Of a stretch of DNA of 64,000 bases, positions 51,361 through 59,906 are shown piece by piece. A program made the position numbers and the translations under genes. The first letter of the stretch is position 1. Every line of letters starts with the position of its first letter. The stretch comes from Natronorubrum aibiense. Lineage in GTDB: Archaea > Halobacteriota > Halobacteria > Halobacteriales > Natrialbaceae. The notes beneath the pieces are model-generated. The model saw only the letters and a list, made by a program, of their open reading frames with translations, was not told the DNA's origin and did no database searches. The stretch spans positions 558,001 through 622,000 of the forward strand of contig NZ_CP045488.1 in the NCBI RefSeq assembly GCF_009392895.1, written 5' to 3'.

Positions 51361-52662
51361 GTGATCGACCGCAGACAGGGGCTCGAAGTCAGCCGTGCCG
51401 TCGTCTCTCTCGCGCGTGACGAACAGTTGACGCTGTTGGCGGCCGGCGTCGCGTTCTACGGGTTCATTTCGCTCGTCCCACTGGCGTTGCTCGGGTTAGG
51501 GATCACCGCCTCGATCGGCGGCGAACAGCTCGCCACGCGGCTCTCGAGTGCAGCCAGCGACGTGCTCACGCCGTCGGCCCGGGAGTTACTCGCCGAGACA
51601 GTCTTAGACGAGACCGGAAGACAGAGTGCGACCGTATTCGGGGCGCTCGGCGTCCTCTGGGGCTCGAGCCGGGTGCTTCGCGGTCTCGACCGGGCGTTCT
51701 CGCAGGTGTATGGAACCGCGGGCTCGAAGTCGCTGTTCGATACCATCTGGGACGCGACGATCGTCTTTCTGGTGATCGGGTTCGGGTTAACCCTCGTCGG
51801 CGTCCTCGAGGTGTTGATACGGTTCGTTCCGTTCATCAGAATTATCGGCCCGATCTTCGTCGTGCTCGGACTAGCCGTGACGTTTCTGCCGCTGTACGTC
51901 ATTTTCCCGGACTCCGATGTCGATATCCGCGAGGCCCTGCCGGGGACGGTCGTGGCTGCCGTCGGCTGGTTCGTGTTGAGTCGCACGTTCTCGCTGTACG
52001 CGGCGTTTGCGAGCGATTACGCCGTCTACGGTGCACTCGGAGCCGTCTTTCTGGTGCTCGCGTGGCTCTACCTCGGTGCGATTATCCTCGTCTTCGGGGC
52101 CGTGCTCAATTCAGTCCTCGCCACCCGTGATATGGATCGGCAGCTACAAAGTCCCGGCGCTCGACAGGTTCCAACAGAAGCGATGACCGACGACGCCACG
52201 GGTGCCGACGAGGGGGCGACGGAGGACCACGCAGCGACGGGTGCGAACGCGGGGCCGAGTGCCCGCGCGAGCGCCCGGACACGGGACCGTGCTGACGATC
52301 CCGAAGCGCTCCGTGAGGAGATCGAACGGTTGCGCGATCGCGTCGACTCGTTCGAAGACAACGTCGAGCGACGAACCGTCAGGAAGGAATCGCTCCAGAG
52401 CGAACTCAAACGCTACGTCCGTCGCCGGGTCAGACGCGGCCACGCCCGCGACTGGGGCCCGTATCTCGTCTTGTTGTACGGGACGGCGATGTCCATCGCA
52501 GCGTTTTATTTCCTCTCGGGCGGCTGGGCGATTCTCGCAATGTTCGTCGTCTGGACGTCGACGCTCGGCGTTTACGCGCTGATGGTGTTGTTCGAGTTCG
52601 GGATCTCCCTGCTCGATGTTCCCGGCCGCGTCCGCGATCTCATCGGCGAGCGCCGCTCCTGA
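51361..52662 (+). CDS. YihY/BrkB family membrane protein
   Basis: 433 aa from a GTG at 51361; the frame is open upstream but overlaps Trm1 out of phase. Six hydrophobic segments with the family signature LLAAGVAFYGFISLVPLALLGLGI, LWGSSRVLRGLDRAFSQVYG and AVYGALGAVFLVLAWLYLGAIILVFGAVLNSVL. A C-terminal extension holds a disordered Ala/Asp/Thr-rich linker, a coiled coil (residues about 317-345) and two further helices. BrkB-type proteins are putative transporters or flippases of unsettled function. Confidence 0.85.
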   Translation: MIDRRQGLEVSRAVVSLARDEQLTLLAAGVAFYGFISLVPLALLGLGITASIGGEQLATRLSSAASDVLTPSARELLAETVLDETGRQSATVFGALGVLWGSSRVLRGLDRAFSQVYGTAGSKSLFDTIWDATIVFLVIGFGLTLVGVLEVLIRFVPFIRIIGPIFVVLGLAVTFLPLYVIFPDSDVDIREALPGTVVAAVGWFVLSRTFSLYAAFASDYAVYGALGAVFLVLAWLYLGAIILVFGAVLNSVLATRDMDRQLQSPGARQVPTEAMTDDATGADEGATEDHAATGANAGPSARASARTRDRADDPEALREEIERLRDRVDSFEDNVERRTVRKESLQSELKRYVRRRVRRGHARDWGPYLVLLYGTAMSIAAFYFLSGGWAILAMFVVWTSTLGVYALMVLFEFGISLLDVPGRVRDLIGERRS

Positions 52663-52768
52663 ACCGACGCCACGCTCGAGGCCCCATCACCTCTCGGTAC
52701 GCCGTTTTGCACTCTCTCACGCTGCTTTTGCAGTTCGTCTCGCGCATCCGGGACCAGTTTCGGCTACG

Positions 52769-53566
52769 TCACCGCTGGCTCGGTACTCGCTGTTGGACGA
52801 AGTTCCGGACGCGCGACGTGTACGTCTCCGGTCGGTGGAGGTTGCAGATGTGTCCGACACCCGCGAGCACCTCGATGCGGGCGTCCTGTGCCGCGCTGGC
52901 GTGCTCTCGCTCGCCGCGACGCATGACCTTGTCGTGTTCGCCGTTGAGTATGAGCGTCGGGCCGGGATAGGTCGACAGCTTCGCACGAAAGTCCTCACCT
53001 GCGAGAGGCGGGCCCGCGTTTCCGAACTGCCGCGGGTAGATCCCGGCGTCGATGATCGCCGCCTCGGTATCCGTCGGTAGGTCCCGGTTGCGAACCCACT
53101 GCTCGCCGAGTCGCTCGACGAGCCGGTTGCCGAGTTCCGGTTTCGTCGCGAGTCGAGCGAGCCCACCGAAGCCTCGAGTGAGCGTCTCCATCCCACCCAC
53201 CGGGTTCGCACTTGAACCGGTCAACACCAGCCCATCGACGTCGGCGGGATTGTGATAAGCGTACTCCGTCGCGACGTAGCCGCCGAGTGAGAGCCCCACG
53301 AGCACCGGGTTGCCGTCGGTATGGCGCTCGATGGCGTCCTCGAGAACGCCGATCGCGGGCTCCATTTGAAATGTCTCGCTCGCCCGCACGCCGTGGCCCG
53401 GTAGATCCGGGGCCACGACGCGATAGGCGTCCGATAAGCCGCGCTGTTGGGGCCGCCACATCGTTCGCGTGAACATCGCACCGTGGACGAACACGATCGG
53501 GGTGCCATCAGCCGGGCCAGCGACGTCGATTCCATCGTATCCGCGCTCGGTGTCGCGTCCGAACAT
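52769..53566 (-). CDS. alpha/beta hydrolase
   Basis: 265 aa from the ATG at 53566 (an ATG at 53575 adds three residues; a longer frame would run through element D and is rejected). IVFVHGAMFTRTMW forms the oxyanion hole; the nucleophile is S93 in GLSLGG; acid and base come from the LNGEHDKVM and VGHICNLHRP segments. Esterase, lactonase or haloperoxidase-like; substrate not readable. Confidence 0.88.
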   Translation of the reverse strand: MFGRDTERGYDGIDVAGPADGTPIVFVHGAMFTRTMWRPQQRGLSDAYRVVAPDLPGHGVRASETFQMEPAIGVLEDAIERHTDGNPVLVGLSLGGYVATEYAYHNPADVDGLVLTGSSANPVGGMETLTRGFGGLARLATKPELGNRLVERLGEQWVRNRDLPTDTEAAIIDAGIYPRQFGNAGPPLAGEDFRAKLSTYPGPTLILNGEHDKVMRRGEREHASAAQDARIEVLAGVGHICNLHRPETYTSRVRNFVQQRVPSQR

Positions 53567-53611
53567 AGACGACATCTCACGTGGCAGACCTATAACGATC
53601 CGGCAGGCAAC

Positions 53612-53695
53612 TATAGTAGCCACTGAACGTCAATGCACACCGCATCGCACGACGGCTGTGCGATGCGTGTGTAAATCGTTTCAGTTGTTACTATA
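53612..53695 (-). repeat. 84-bp palindromic element, copy D
   Basis: Ends TATAGTAGCCACTGA (53612-53626) and TCAGTTGTTACTATA (53681-53695). The middle forms a perfect 10-bp stem, CGCATCGCAC (53641-53650) and GTGCGATGCG (53658-53667), with a 7-nt loop. Exactly 84 bp like A and B, but in reverse orientation to them. It lies just upstream of the hydrolase gene. Confidence 0.88.
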
Positions 53696-53758
53696 GCAAA
53701 CCAGCACGCGGAAGGCGACGCCACCAGCGAGCAGAACCAGTTCTTTCGGCCGTCCATA

Positions 53759-53917
53759 ATGGAGACGACTGATGGTCGTCTCACGGGCCGCCACCAAATG
53801 GCCCCGAACGGAAGCAAACACGCTCTTCACCGACTCGAGCGCGGTCCTGACGCGCTCGAGCGTGCGCGATTGGAAGCGCGAACCGACTGGGAGTACCGCG
53901 AACTCGAGGACGCGTAG
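53759..53917 (+). CDS. possible 52-aa acidic/basic small protein between element copies D and E
   Basis: ATG at 53759 (an internal ATG at 53798 would give 39 aa), stop TAG at 53915-53917. The peptide ends ...HALHRLERGPDALERARLEARTDWEYRELEDA, helical and charged in a way that resembles real haloarchaeal protein more than shadow frames do. It is enclosed by copies D and E of the 84-bp family. Function is unknown; it may be a fragment. Confidence 0.4.
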   Translation: METTDGRLTGRHQMAPNGSKHALHRLERGPDALERARLEARTDWEYRELEDA

Positions 53918-53983
53918 TCCGGCGGACGCATAATCGAGTCTCCAATCCGCAGCTAACGGCCCCGACTCTCTGCGCTGTCCTCA

Positions 53984-54052
53984 GATCGTCGCCACTGAAC
54001 TCGCTACACAGCTGCGTGTGAGCAGCGTGTAACCGCTTCAGTCGGGACTAAA
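53984..54052 (-). repeat. 84-bp-family element, copy E (diverged)
   Basis: GCCACTGA at 53991-53998 and TCAGTCGGGACTA at 54038-54050 correspond to the two ends of copy D in the same orientation; the centre is shortened (about 69 bp in total) and its hairpin is imperfect. The stop codon TAG (54050-54048) of the adjoining PRC-barrel-like gene lies in its right terminus, as with copies A and B. Confidence 0.6.
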
Positions 54053-54344
54053 GCTCCGTCGGCTCGCCTGCGAGGCCACGGGTCGTCGACTCATCGATGT
54101 CCGAGAGCGTGCCCTCGAGACGGACCGCCTCGTCGGTGAGCTCGCGAACAGCATCGGGATCGAGCGGGTGGGCGGCGGCGACGACGCCGTCCCAGCCGAT
54201 CGAGGACGTGATCGATTCGACGGCGTCGGAAGCGGGCCTGACGCGGGCGACGCCGCGCTCGACCGTCGTGACGACGCCGATTTCCTCGCCGGCGGCGTTC
54301 ACGACTGGTTTTCCGACGTCATCGGCTGTAAACGATGCACACAT
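54048..54344 (-). CDS. PRC-barrel-like protein
   Basis: 98 aa from the ATG at 54344 (MCASFTADDVGKPVV). It repeats the pattern of the proteins at 20928 and 54407: FTADDVGKPVVNAAGEEIGVVTTVERGVARVRPASDAVESITSSIGW ... HPLDPDAVRELTDEAVRLEGTL, followed by a short variable tail. Its stop is inside element E. Tandem with the next paralogue on the same strand, 62 nt apart. Confidence 0.78.
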   Translation of the reverse strand: MCASFTADDVGKPVVNAAGEEIGVVTTVERGVARVRPASDAVESITSSIGWDGVVAAAHPLDPDAVRELTDEAVRLEGTLSDIDESTTRGLAGEPTEL

Positions 54345-54406
54345 GGGTGGTGCAACCACCAGTCAAAAAAAGAGCGTGCTGCTTGCAGGCGTCAGGGACG
54401 ACGTGC

Positions 54407-55009
54407 TCAGTGATCGAAGCCGGGTTCCATGTAGATCGCCGCGATGAGCGCGACGGTCCCGAGGAACGCGGTTAACATGAGCCCAGCCATGCCGGAGATG
54501 ATGTTCAGTTCCGGACCGACTGTGAGCAGATTCATTCCCTGATAGCCAAACCAGGCGAACGACACCGCGAGGAGGAAACTCAGCGCCGAGACGACCGCAG
54601 CGCCGATCTGGAAGGGCGTGTTGAACGGACCAACACCGCCTGACGCTGCCTCCTCGGCGGCATGGTTCGTTTTCCCCGTCTCGCTTGAGGCAGTGGATCC
54701 GGCATCGTGGTCGTCTTCGGTCCCGGATCGAGTCGTTGTATCGCCCGACGGCGTCGGTGCGTTCGCCCTCGCAAACCCGTCGACGAGGTGGACGCGCGTC
54801 TCGGAAATCTCACGGACGTCACTTTCGTGGAGAATGAACGGACCGCCGACCTCGTCCCCACCGAAGCGAGCTTTGAGCGTATCGACGACGTCGGGTGCTG
54901 GTTCCACCCGCGCCGTCGCCGTTTCGAGTGAGGCGATGGTTCCGATTACTTTTCCGTCGGTACGCTCGACCAGCTTACCGATATCGTCGTCTGTAAACGT
55001 TGCACACAT
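54407..55009 (-). CDS. PRC-barrel-like membrane protein
   Basis: 200 aa. The N-terminal 75 residues are a PRC-barrel-like domain (MCATFTDDDIGKLVERTDGKVIGTIASLETATARVEPAPDV). An acidic, Thr/Ser-rich linker follows, then two transmembrane helices (FQIGAAVVSALSFLLAVSFAWFGY and IISGMAGLMLTAFLGTVALIAAIYM). The barrel may thus be displayed at the membrane. It is the first gene of a tandem pair with its soluble paralogue. Confidence 0.78.
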   Translation of the reverse strand: MCATFTDDDIGKLVERTDGKVIGTIASLETATARVEPAPDVVDTLKARFGGDEVGGPFILHESDVREISETRVHLVDGFARANAPTPSGDTTTRSGTEDDHDAGSTASSETGKTNHAAEEAASGGVGPFNTPFQIGAAVVSALSFLLAVSFAWFGYQGMNLLTVGPELNIISGMAGLMLTAFLGTVALIAAIYMEPGFDH

Positions 55010-55255
55010 AGATAATCCGACTGGTTAGCGAGGCAAGGCTGTAAACCCACTGGTTCACTCTCGAGAGAGGGCTCGTCGTCGACAGCGCCAACTAGTAGCC
55101 TTCCAGACATTTCTGTCGGAGTCGTTCAGGGGAACTGTCACAGCGACGGTCTGTCCGACGACGGGGACTCGAGTGTGCGACCTGTTGAAAACGGTCGTGC
55201 AGCGTAGATCGACGGTCCAGATCGGAATACGGGGTGTGAGCGCCACACGTAGCGA

Positions 55256-56242
55256 TCAGTCGGAACGATAGCCGCGTGGCTCCTCGGAGACCGGACTCTC
55301 GTCTGCGGGGGGCGTGTCGATCGCCCATGCGGGAAGCCACGATCGAACGTCGACGGATTCGCTGCCGAGAACGGCGAAGCCGGCGAAGATCGTCAGGAAG
55401 CCGACGACCGCCAGCGGCGCGATCGACTCGCCGAGTACTGCCGCGCCGCCGACCGTCGCGACGACCGGGACGACGTAGAAGATCAGGTTGGCCTGGATCG
55501 CCCCCGTCGACTCGAGCAGCCCGAAGTAGGCGATGTAGGCGAGGACGCCGGCGACGAGGCTGACGTACGCGAGCGCGAGAAGACCGCCGGTCGACCACGT
55601 GATCGCGCCGAGTGACTCGCCGGTTGCCAGCGCAAAGCCGTGTGACAGCGCCGCAGCGATAGGCAGTCCCCACGCGACTCGAACTGTACTCGAGAGGGTG
55701 GCACTCGAGCCGACCCGGCGGATGAGGACGGCCCCGAGGGCCGCGCTAACCGCGCCGGCGAACAGGATCGCGCGACCGAGGGCGTCCCCGCCCAGCAGGT
55801 TCGCAGGGTCGGGGTTGACCACGAGTGCAACACCCAGCAGGCCGAGGACCATTCCGACCGCGCCGCGAGGTGAGAGTCGCTCGTCGGAGAGGAGAACGGC
55901 CGCGAACACGGGCGTCAAGATCGGATTGAGACTGAAGACGATCGCGCCGACGGCGCTGGTCGCGTACTGCTGGCCGACGAAGATGAGCGCGTTCGCCAGC
56001 CCGATCACGAGCCCGCCAGTCGCGAGGATACCCAGCACGTCGCCGTGCGTTTTGGGCCGCAGGTCGTCGTAGGAGACGGTCATTACCACGTAGCCGAGCA
56101 TGACCAGCGCCGCCACGTCGAACCGTAACGCGACGAACAAAAGCGGTGGAAAGTACTCGAGGCCGGCTTTCGCGGCGACGAACGTCCCCCCGAAGAACAG
56201 ACTCGAGAGGAGGAAAAACCCGAGCGTCCGGCGATCGATCAC
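55256..56242 (-). CDS. DMT superfamily (EamA) transporter
   Basis: 328 aa with ten transmembrane helices in two EamA repeats; the second repeat carries the typical GALLALAYVSLVAGVLAYIAYFGLLE ... VPVVATVGGAAVLGE. It probably exports a metabolite. The C-terminal tail is hydrophilic. It diverges from the wHTH gene at 56487 with 244 nt between, where several TATA-like boxes lie (for example AGTTTCG and AAAATATG near 56345-56370). Confidence 0.88.
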   Translation of the reverse strand: MIDRRTLGFFLLSSLFFGGTFVAAKAGLEYFPPLLFVALRFDVAALVMLGYVVMTVSYDDLRPKTHGDVLGILATGGLVIGLANALIFVGQQYATSAVGAIVFSLNPILTPVFAAVLLSDERLSPRGAVGMVLGLLGVALVVNPDPANLLGGDALGRAILFAGAVSAALGAVLIRRVGSSATLSSTVRVAWGLPIAAALSHGFALATGESLGAITWSTGGLLALAYVSLVAGVLAYIAYFGLLESTGAIQANLIFYVVPVVATVGGAAVLGESIAPLAVVGFLTIFAGFAVLGSESVDVRSWLPAWAIDTPPADESPVSEEPRGYRSD

Positions 56243-56486
56243 GCTTTCACCTCTGATTGGCGTTCGTACACCGATTCCGGAGATCGCTGGCTGATATGGA
56301 TGGAGGAACCGATATGCATCTTAGAAACAGATATGACCGCAAGGGTTATAGTTTCGTTCAGAAAATATGTTGCGGTGAGAAACGGGCGTGGCCCCGAGAA
56401 AGAACCGATCGGCGTCGGAGGCTTGCAATGTATGAAACGATTTCACGGTGCGAAAGCACTATGGGGCGACAGTGACCAGAGACCGT

Positions 56487-57287
56487 ATGGAATCCGAACT
56501 CGAGGAAATCGAGTTCCTCGCACTCTCGGCGAACCGCGTCGACGTGCTTAGATTGCTCGCCGAACGGGCACACACGCGCAACGAACTGGCCAGCGAGACG
56601 GGCGCTTCGCAGGCGACGCTCGGGCGCATCCTCAGTGACCTTCAGGAACGGTCGTGGATCCGTCGTTCGGGCAGCGAGTACGTGGCGACCGCGACGGGTG
56701 AACTCGTCGCGTCGGGATTTCTCGACCTCCAGCACATCATCGAGACCGAGCGACGACTCCGCGACGTCGTCGACTATCTGCCGGCCGAAGCGATGGGCTT
56801 CGACCTCGAGCGACTGGCCGATGCGACGATCACGACGCCGAGCCAGACCCGGCCGAACGCACCGCTGTCCCGATTGCTCGGATTGCTCGAGGAGGCCGAG
56901 GACGTCCGGACAGTCTCGCACGCGTTCAACGAGCAGACGATCACTGTCGTCCAGCGACGGACGGGGACGGGCGACCAGACGTTCACCGGCGTCTTCTCGC
57001 AGCGTGCGATCGAGGCGCTCGCAGCCGATCCGGAGCTTCGCGGCCGCCTCGAGACGCTACTCGAAACTGATACCGCGTCGATACGCGTTCGCGACGGCGA
57101 CGTCCCGCTCGCGGTCATGCTCCTCGATGACGTCGTCTACCTGCTTTTGCGGGACGACGACGGCGTCTTGCGCGCATCGATCGATACCGACGACGACGTG
57201 GTCCGCTCGTGGGCACAGGAGACGATCGACGACTACTGGGCCGATGCAACGCCGCTCGACCTCGAGGACGACGAGTTTTCAGCGTGA
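56487..57287 (+). CDS. winged helix-turn-helix regulator (FilR1-like C-domain)
   Basis: 266 aa from the ATG at 56487. Residues 1-75 form a wHTH (LSANRVDVLRLLAERAHTRNELASETGASQATLGRILSDLQERSWIRRSGSEYVATATGEL). The C-terminal domain (HAFNEQTITVVQRRTGTGDQTFTGVFSQRAIEAL ... VRDGDVPLAVMLLDDVVYLLLRDDDGVLRASIDTDDDVVRSWAQETIDDYW) matches the effector part of haloarchaeal FilR1-type regulators. It may control the divergent DMT gene. Confidence 0.85.
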   Translation: MESELEEIEFLALSANRVDVLRLLAERAHTRNELASETGASQATLGRILSDLQERSWIRRSGSEYVATATGELVASGFLDLQHIIETERRLRDVVDYLPAEAMGFDLERLADATITTPSQTRPNAPLSRLLGLLEEAEDVRTVSHAFNEQTITVVQRRTGTGDQTFTGVFSQRAIEALAADPELRGRLETLLETDTASIRVRDGDVPLAVMLLDDVVYLLLRDDDGVLRASIDTDDDVVRSWAQETIDDYWADATPLDLEDDEFSA

Positions 57288-57416
57288 CACCGTCGCATCT
57301 CGAGTGCTCGAGCAAGCGCTGTCGCGATACCTAGCGGCGGACGGGGAGACGCCACCGGTGCCGTCGTCTCCCTGCCGGGGTATTTTACCTCCCGATGTCA
57401 TCCAGTAGAACAGTCG

Positions 57417-58442
57417 ATGAGCGAGGTGGATTCCAGTGACGGACCGGCCAGCGAAGACAGACTCGGTGGCCCGCGACTGTGGATACTGCTCCAACTGAAC
57501 CGGTGGGTCTTCACGGGCGTGATACTGGCAGTCGTGTACGTTGTCCTCGTCGCGTTCAGTCTGGTCGACGTCACGCCGTTGCGGGTAATCGTCGATACTC
57601 AGGGTAGCATCGGCTTCCTCTTCTCGGCGTTTATCGGCGCGATCATCACCGGCACCTCGATCGTCGTCACGATCAACCAGCTCGTACTCTCGCAGGAACT
57701 CGGCGCGGTCGGCAAGCAGCGCGAACGAATGCAGAAAGCGATGGAGTTCCAGCAGGACGTCGAGGAGACGATCGAGGAGGATGCCAGTCCGCCCGAACCC
57801 GCCGCGTTCCTCTACGAACTCGTTGACGGCGTCGACGAGCGCGCAACCGAACTCGAGGCCGTCATGGAAGACGAACGGGACGAACGACTTCGGGAGAAGA
57901 TCACCGACTACGTCGAAGACGTCAACAGAAACGCCCAAAGCGTCAAAGTCGATCTCGAGGACGCACAGTTCGGCACGTTCGAAGTGATCTGGAACGCGCT
58001 CAACTTCAACTACTCGCGGAAGATCTACGACGCCCGCAAGATCCGGGCGGACCACGACGACTCGATGTCGGAAGAGGCAAACGAGAAGATCGATCACATG
58101 ATCGATACGTTACAGCTGTTCGGACCGGCCCGCGAGCACTTCAAGACGCTGTACTTCCAGTGGGAGCTGATCAACCTCTCGCGGGCGCTGCTGTACATTT
58201 CGGTGCCCGCGCTGACCGTGATGGGGCTGTTGATCATGTACATCGATGGCAACGCGCTGCTCGGGACGACGCTCGGCATCGACAATCTCGTCTGGGTAAC
58301 CAGCGCCGGCTTCGTCGTCGGCATCTCGCCGTTCGTCGTCTTCATCACCTACATCCTCCGGATCGCGACGGTCGCAAAGCGAACCCTCGCGATGGGGCCG
58401 TTTATTCTTCGCGAGTCCGAACGGGAGGAAGATCTCGGCTGA
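57417..58442 (+). CDS. haloarchaeal membrane protein of unknown function
   Basis: 341 aa. Two N-terminal helices (VFTGVILAVVYVVLVAFSLV and GFLFSAFIGAIITGTSIVV), a soluble helical middle (about residues 95-250; NINQ-like TINQLVLSQELG, acidic coiled-coil-like stretches), and two C-terminal helices. I do not recognise the family. It could be a channel-like or signalling protein. Convergent with the cupin gene, 5 nt between stops. Confidence 0.7.
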   Translation: MSEVDSSDGPASEDRLGGPRLWILLQLNRWVFTGVILAVVYVVLVAFSLVDVTPLRVIVDTQGSIGFLFSAFIGAIITGTSIVVTINQLVLSQELGAVGKQRERMQKAMEFQQDVEETIEEDASPPEPAAFLYELVDGVDERATELEAVMEDERDERLREKITDYVEDVNRNAQSVKVDLEDAQFGTFEVIWNALNFNYSRKIYDARKIRADHDDSMSEEANEKIDHMIDTLQLFGPAREHFKTLYFQWELINLSRALLYISVPALTVMGLLIMYIDGNALLGTTLGIDNLVWVTSAGFVVGISPFVVFITYILRIATVAKRTLAMGPFILRESEREEDLG

Positions 58443-58447
58443 GGCTG

Positions 58448-58792
58448 CTAGCGTGGTGCGCCGACCAATACGAGTTTCGCGCGCTCGTCACCGCGGTTGA
58501 AGATCTGTCGGCGCTCCTCGGGATCCAGTCGGACCAGATCGTCTTCCTCGAGCGTCACCGTCTCGTCGCCGTCGCCTAACTCGATGTCGACCGTGCCGGC
58601 GACCACGTGGTAGATCTCTTCCTGTCCGCTCTCGGTCTCGTCGTGTGCTTTGCCTTTGCCACCGGGTTCGAGTTCGAGGATCGAAAAGCCGAGGTGGTCG
58701 GTCTCGAGTTCGTCTTTGAGAAACCACATGCCGCCGAACTCCTCGGGAACGACTGACTCCGGATCGGTCTTCGTTGCGGTATCGTAGCCCAT
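58448..58792 (-). CDS. cupin domain protein
   Basis: 114 aa from the ATG at 58792 (MGYDTATKTDPESVVPEEFGGMWFLKD). Cupin motif 1 is ILELEPGGKGKAHDETESGQEEIYHVVAGTVDIE, with His and Glu as metal-ligand candidates; motif 2 is DLVRLDPEERRQIFNRGDE. It may bind a small ligand or act as an isomerase or dioxygenase. Divergent from the kinase gene. Confidence 0.85.
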   Translation of the reverse strand: MGYDTATKTDPESVVPEEFGGMWFLKDELETDHLGFSILELEPGGKGKAHDETESGQEEIYHVVAGTVDIELGDGDETVTLEEDDLVRLDPEERRQIFNRGDERAKLVLVGAPR

Positions 58793-58903
58793 ACGCCACC
58801 GTTCGAACGCGAGTTGCAAATCGGTACGGGTACCGGAACCCAATCGCGGTCGAATCCAACGACTGTTGTGCCCGGGGCCCCTACCAACGGTCGTGATCGG
58901 CGC

Positions 58904-59365
58904 GTGATCCTCGTTATCTGCGGACCGTCCGGTGCGGGCAAAACCACGATCGCAAACGCACTCTCCGCGCGACTCGAGGCCCGCGGCGAGGCCGCCTCCC
59001 TCCACCACTCCGATGCGTTCTCGAGTCGAACCTACGAGCGGTTGTACGAGCGTGCCCGCGCCGACCCGGACGACACGATCACCATCGTCGACGGCACGTT
59101 CTACAAGCGCCGATGGCAGACCCAGTTTCGAACCCTCGAGGACGTCCGATTCGTCCACGTCACGGCGAGCCTCGAGACTTGCCTCGAGCGGAACCGATCG
59201 CGAGCCGACCCGATCGACGAGCAGGGCATCCACGTCGTCTATCGAGAGTTCACAGAGCCCGACGCTGCCCTCGAAATCGATACCGACGACTGCGCCGTCG
59301 AGACGGCCGTCGATCGGATCGAGGATGCCCTCGAGGCGTGGGGCTGGCTCGAGGACGACGCGTGA
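58904..59365 (+). CDS. P-loop kinase (adenylylsulfate-kinase-like)
   Basis: About 153 aa from a GTG at 58904; an upstream TTG would add a weakly supported 30 residues. P-loop GPSGAGKTT (residues 7-15), then DGTFYKRRWQTQF and VTASLETCLERNRSRADP as lid-like segments. This resembles small APS-kinase/zeta-toxin-like P-loop kinases (Type II chaperone-like fold of KTI12/tRNA-modifying group is also possible). The substrate is unknown. Confidence 0.75.
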   Translation: MILVICGPSGAGKTTIANALSARLEARGEAASLHHSDAFSSRTYERLYERARADPDDTITIVDGTFYKRRWQTQFRTLEDVRFVHVTASLETCLERNRSRADPIDEQGIHVVYREFTEPDAALEIDTDDCAVETAVDRIEDALEAWGWLEDDA

Positions 59366-59416
59366 GACTCGAGCGGCGAAGACAGTGCGTGCGGAAAAAC
59401 GAGTGGGCGAGTCGTC

Positions 59417-59824
59417 TCAGGCGGTCGTCCGCGGTTCGACGTTCGGAAGGACGACGTACCACGACCACAGCGCGGTCACAACGGCGACCGTTACGTAGAT
59501 TGCGCCAACCCAGAGGGCCGGGTATCCCTGTGTGACGAAGCCGATGGCGGCCACGCCACCGAGGATGAGTCCACAGATCACGGCGAGGAGGTGCCCGGCC
59601 TGTGACTGGACCCGAAACGTGCTCGTCGTTGCGAGGCGGGCGCCGATCAGTCCACCAGTTAGCACGGCCCACGTGAGGATCGGTAATCCAAGCACGGTGA
59701 ACACGGACGCATCCAGCCATGCGAACTCGGCGATGAGTATCGCCCAGCCGAACAGCCCGAGTCCGGCCCAGACGACACTCCGCCACAGCTCCTCCGTGAT
59801 GATCTGTCGAGTCTCTACGTTCAT
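59417..59824 (-). CDS. four-helix membrane protein of unknown function
   Basis: 135 aa with four transmembrane helices (VVWAGLGLFGWAILIAEFAW; VFTVLGLPILTWAVLTGGLI; HLLAVICGLILGGVAAIGF; LWVGAIYVTVAVVTALWSWYV). A TTTATT-like element near 59849-59855 is about 27 nt upstream. The family is not recognised. Convergent with the kinase gene. Confidence 0.7.
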   Translation of the reverse strand: MNVETRQIITEELWRSVVWAGLGLFGWAILIAEFAWLDASVFTVLGLPILTWAVLTGGLIGARLATTSTFRVQSQAGHLLAVICGLILGGVAAIGFVTQGYPALWVGAIYVTVAVVTALWSWYVVLPNVEPRTTA

Positions 59825-59906
59825 GTTAAAAATATTTTACATGAGGGGGAATAAACGTTCGTACTGCTAACACGTTTTGGACGGGTCGAGCACGGCTTCG
59901 AAGGGA

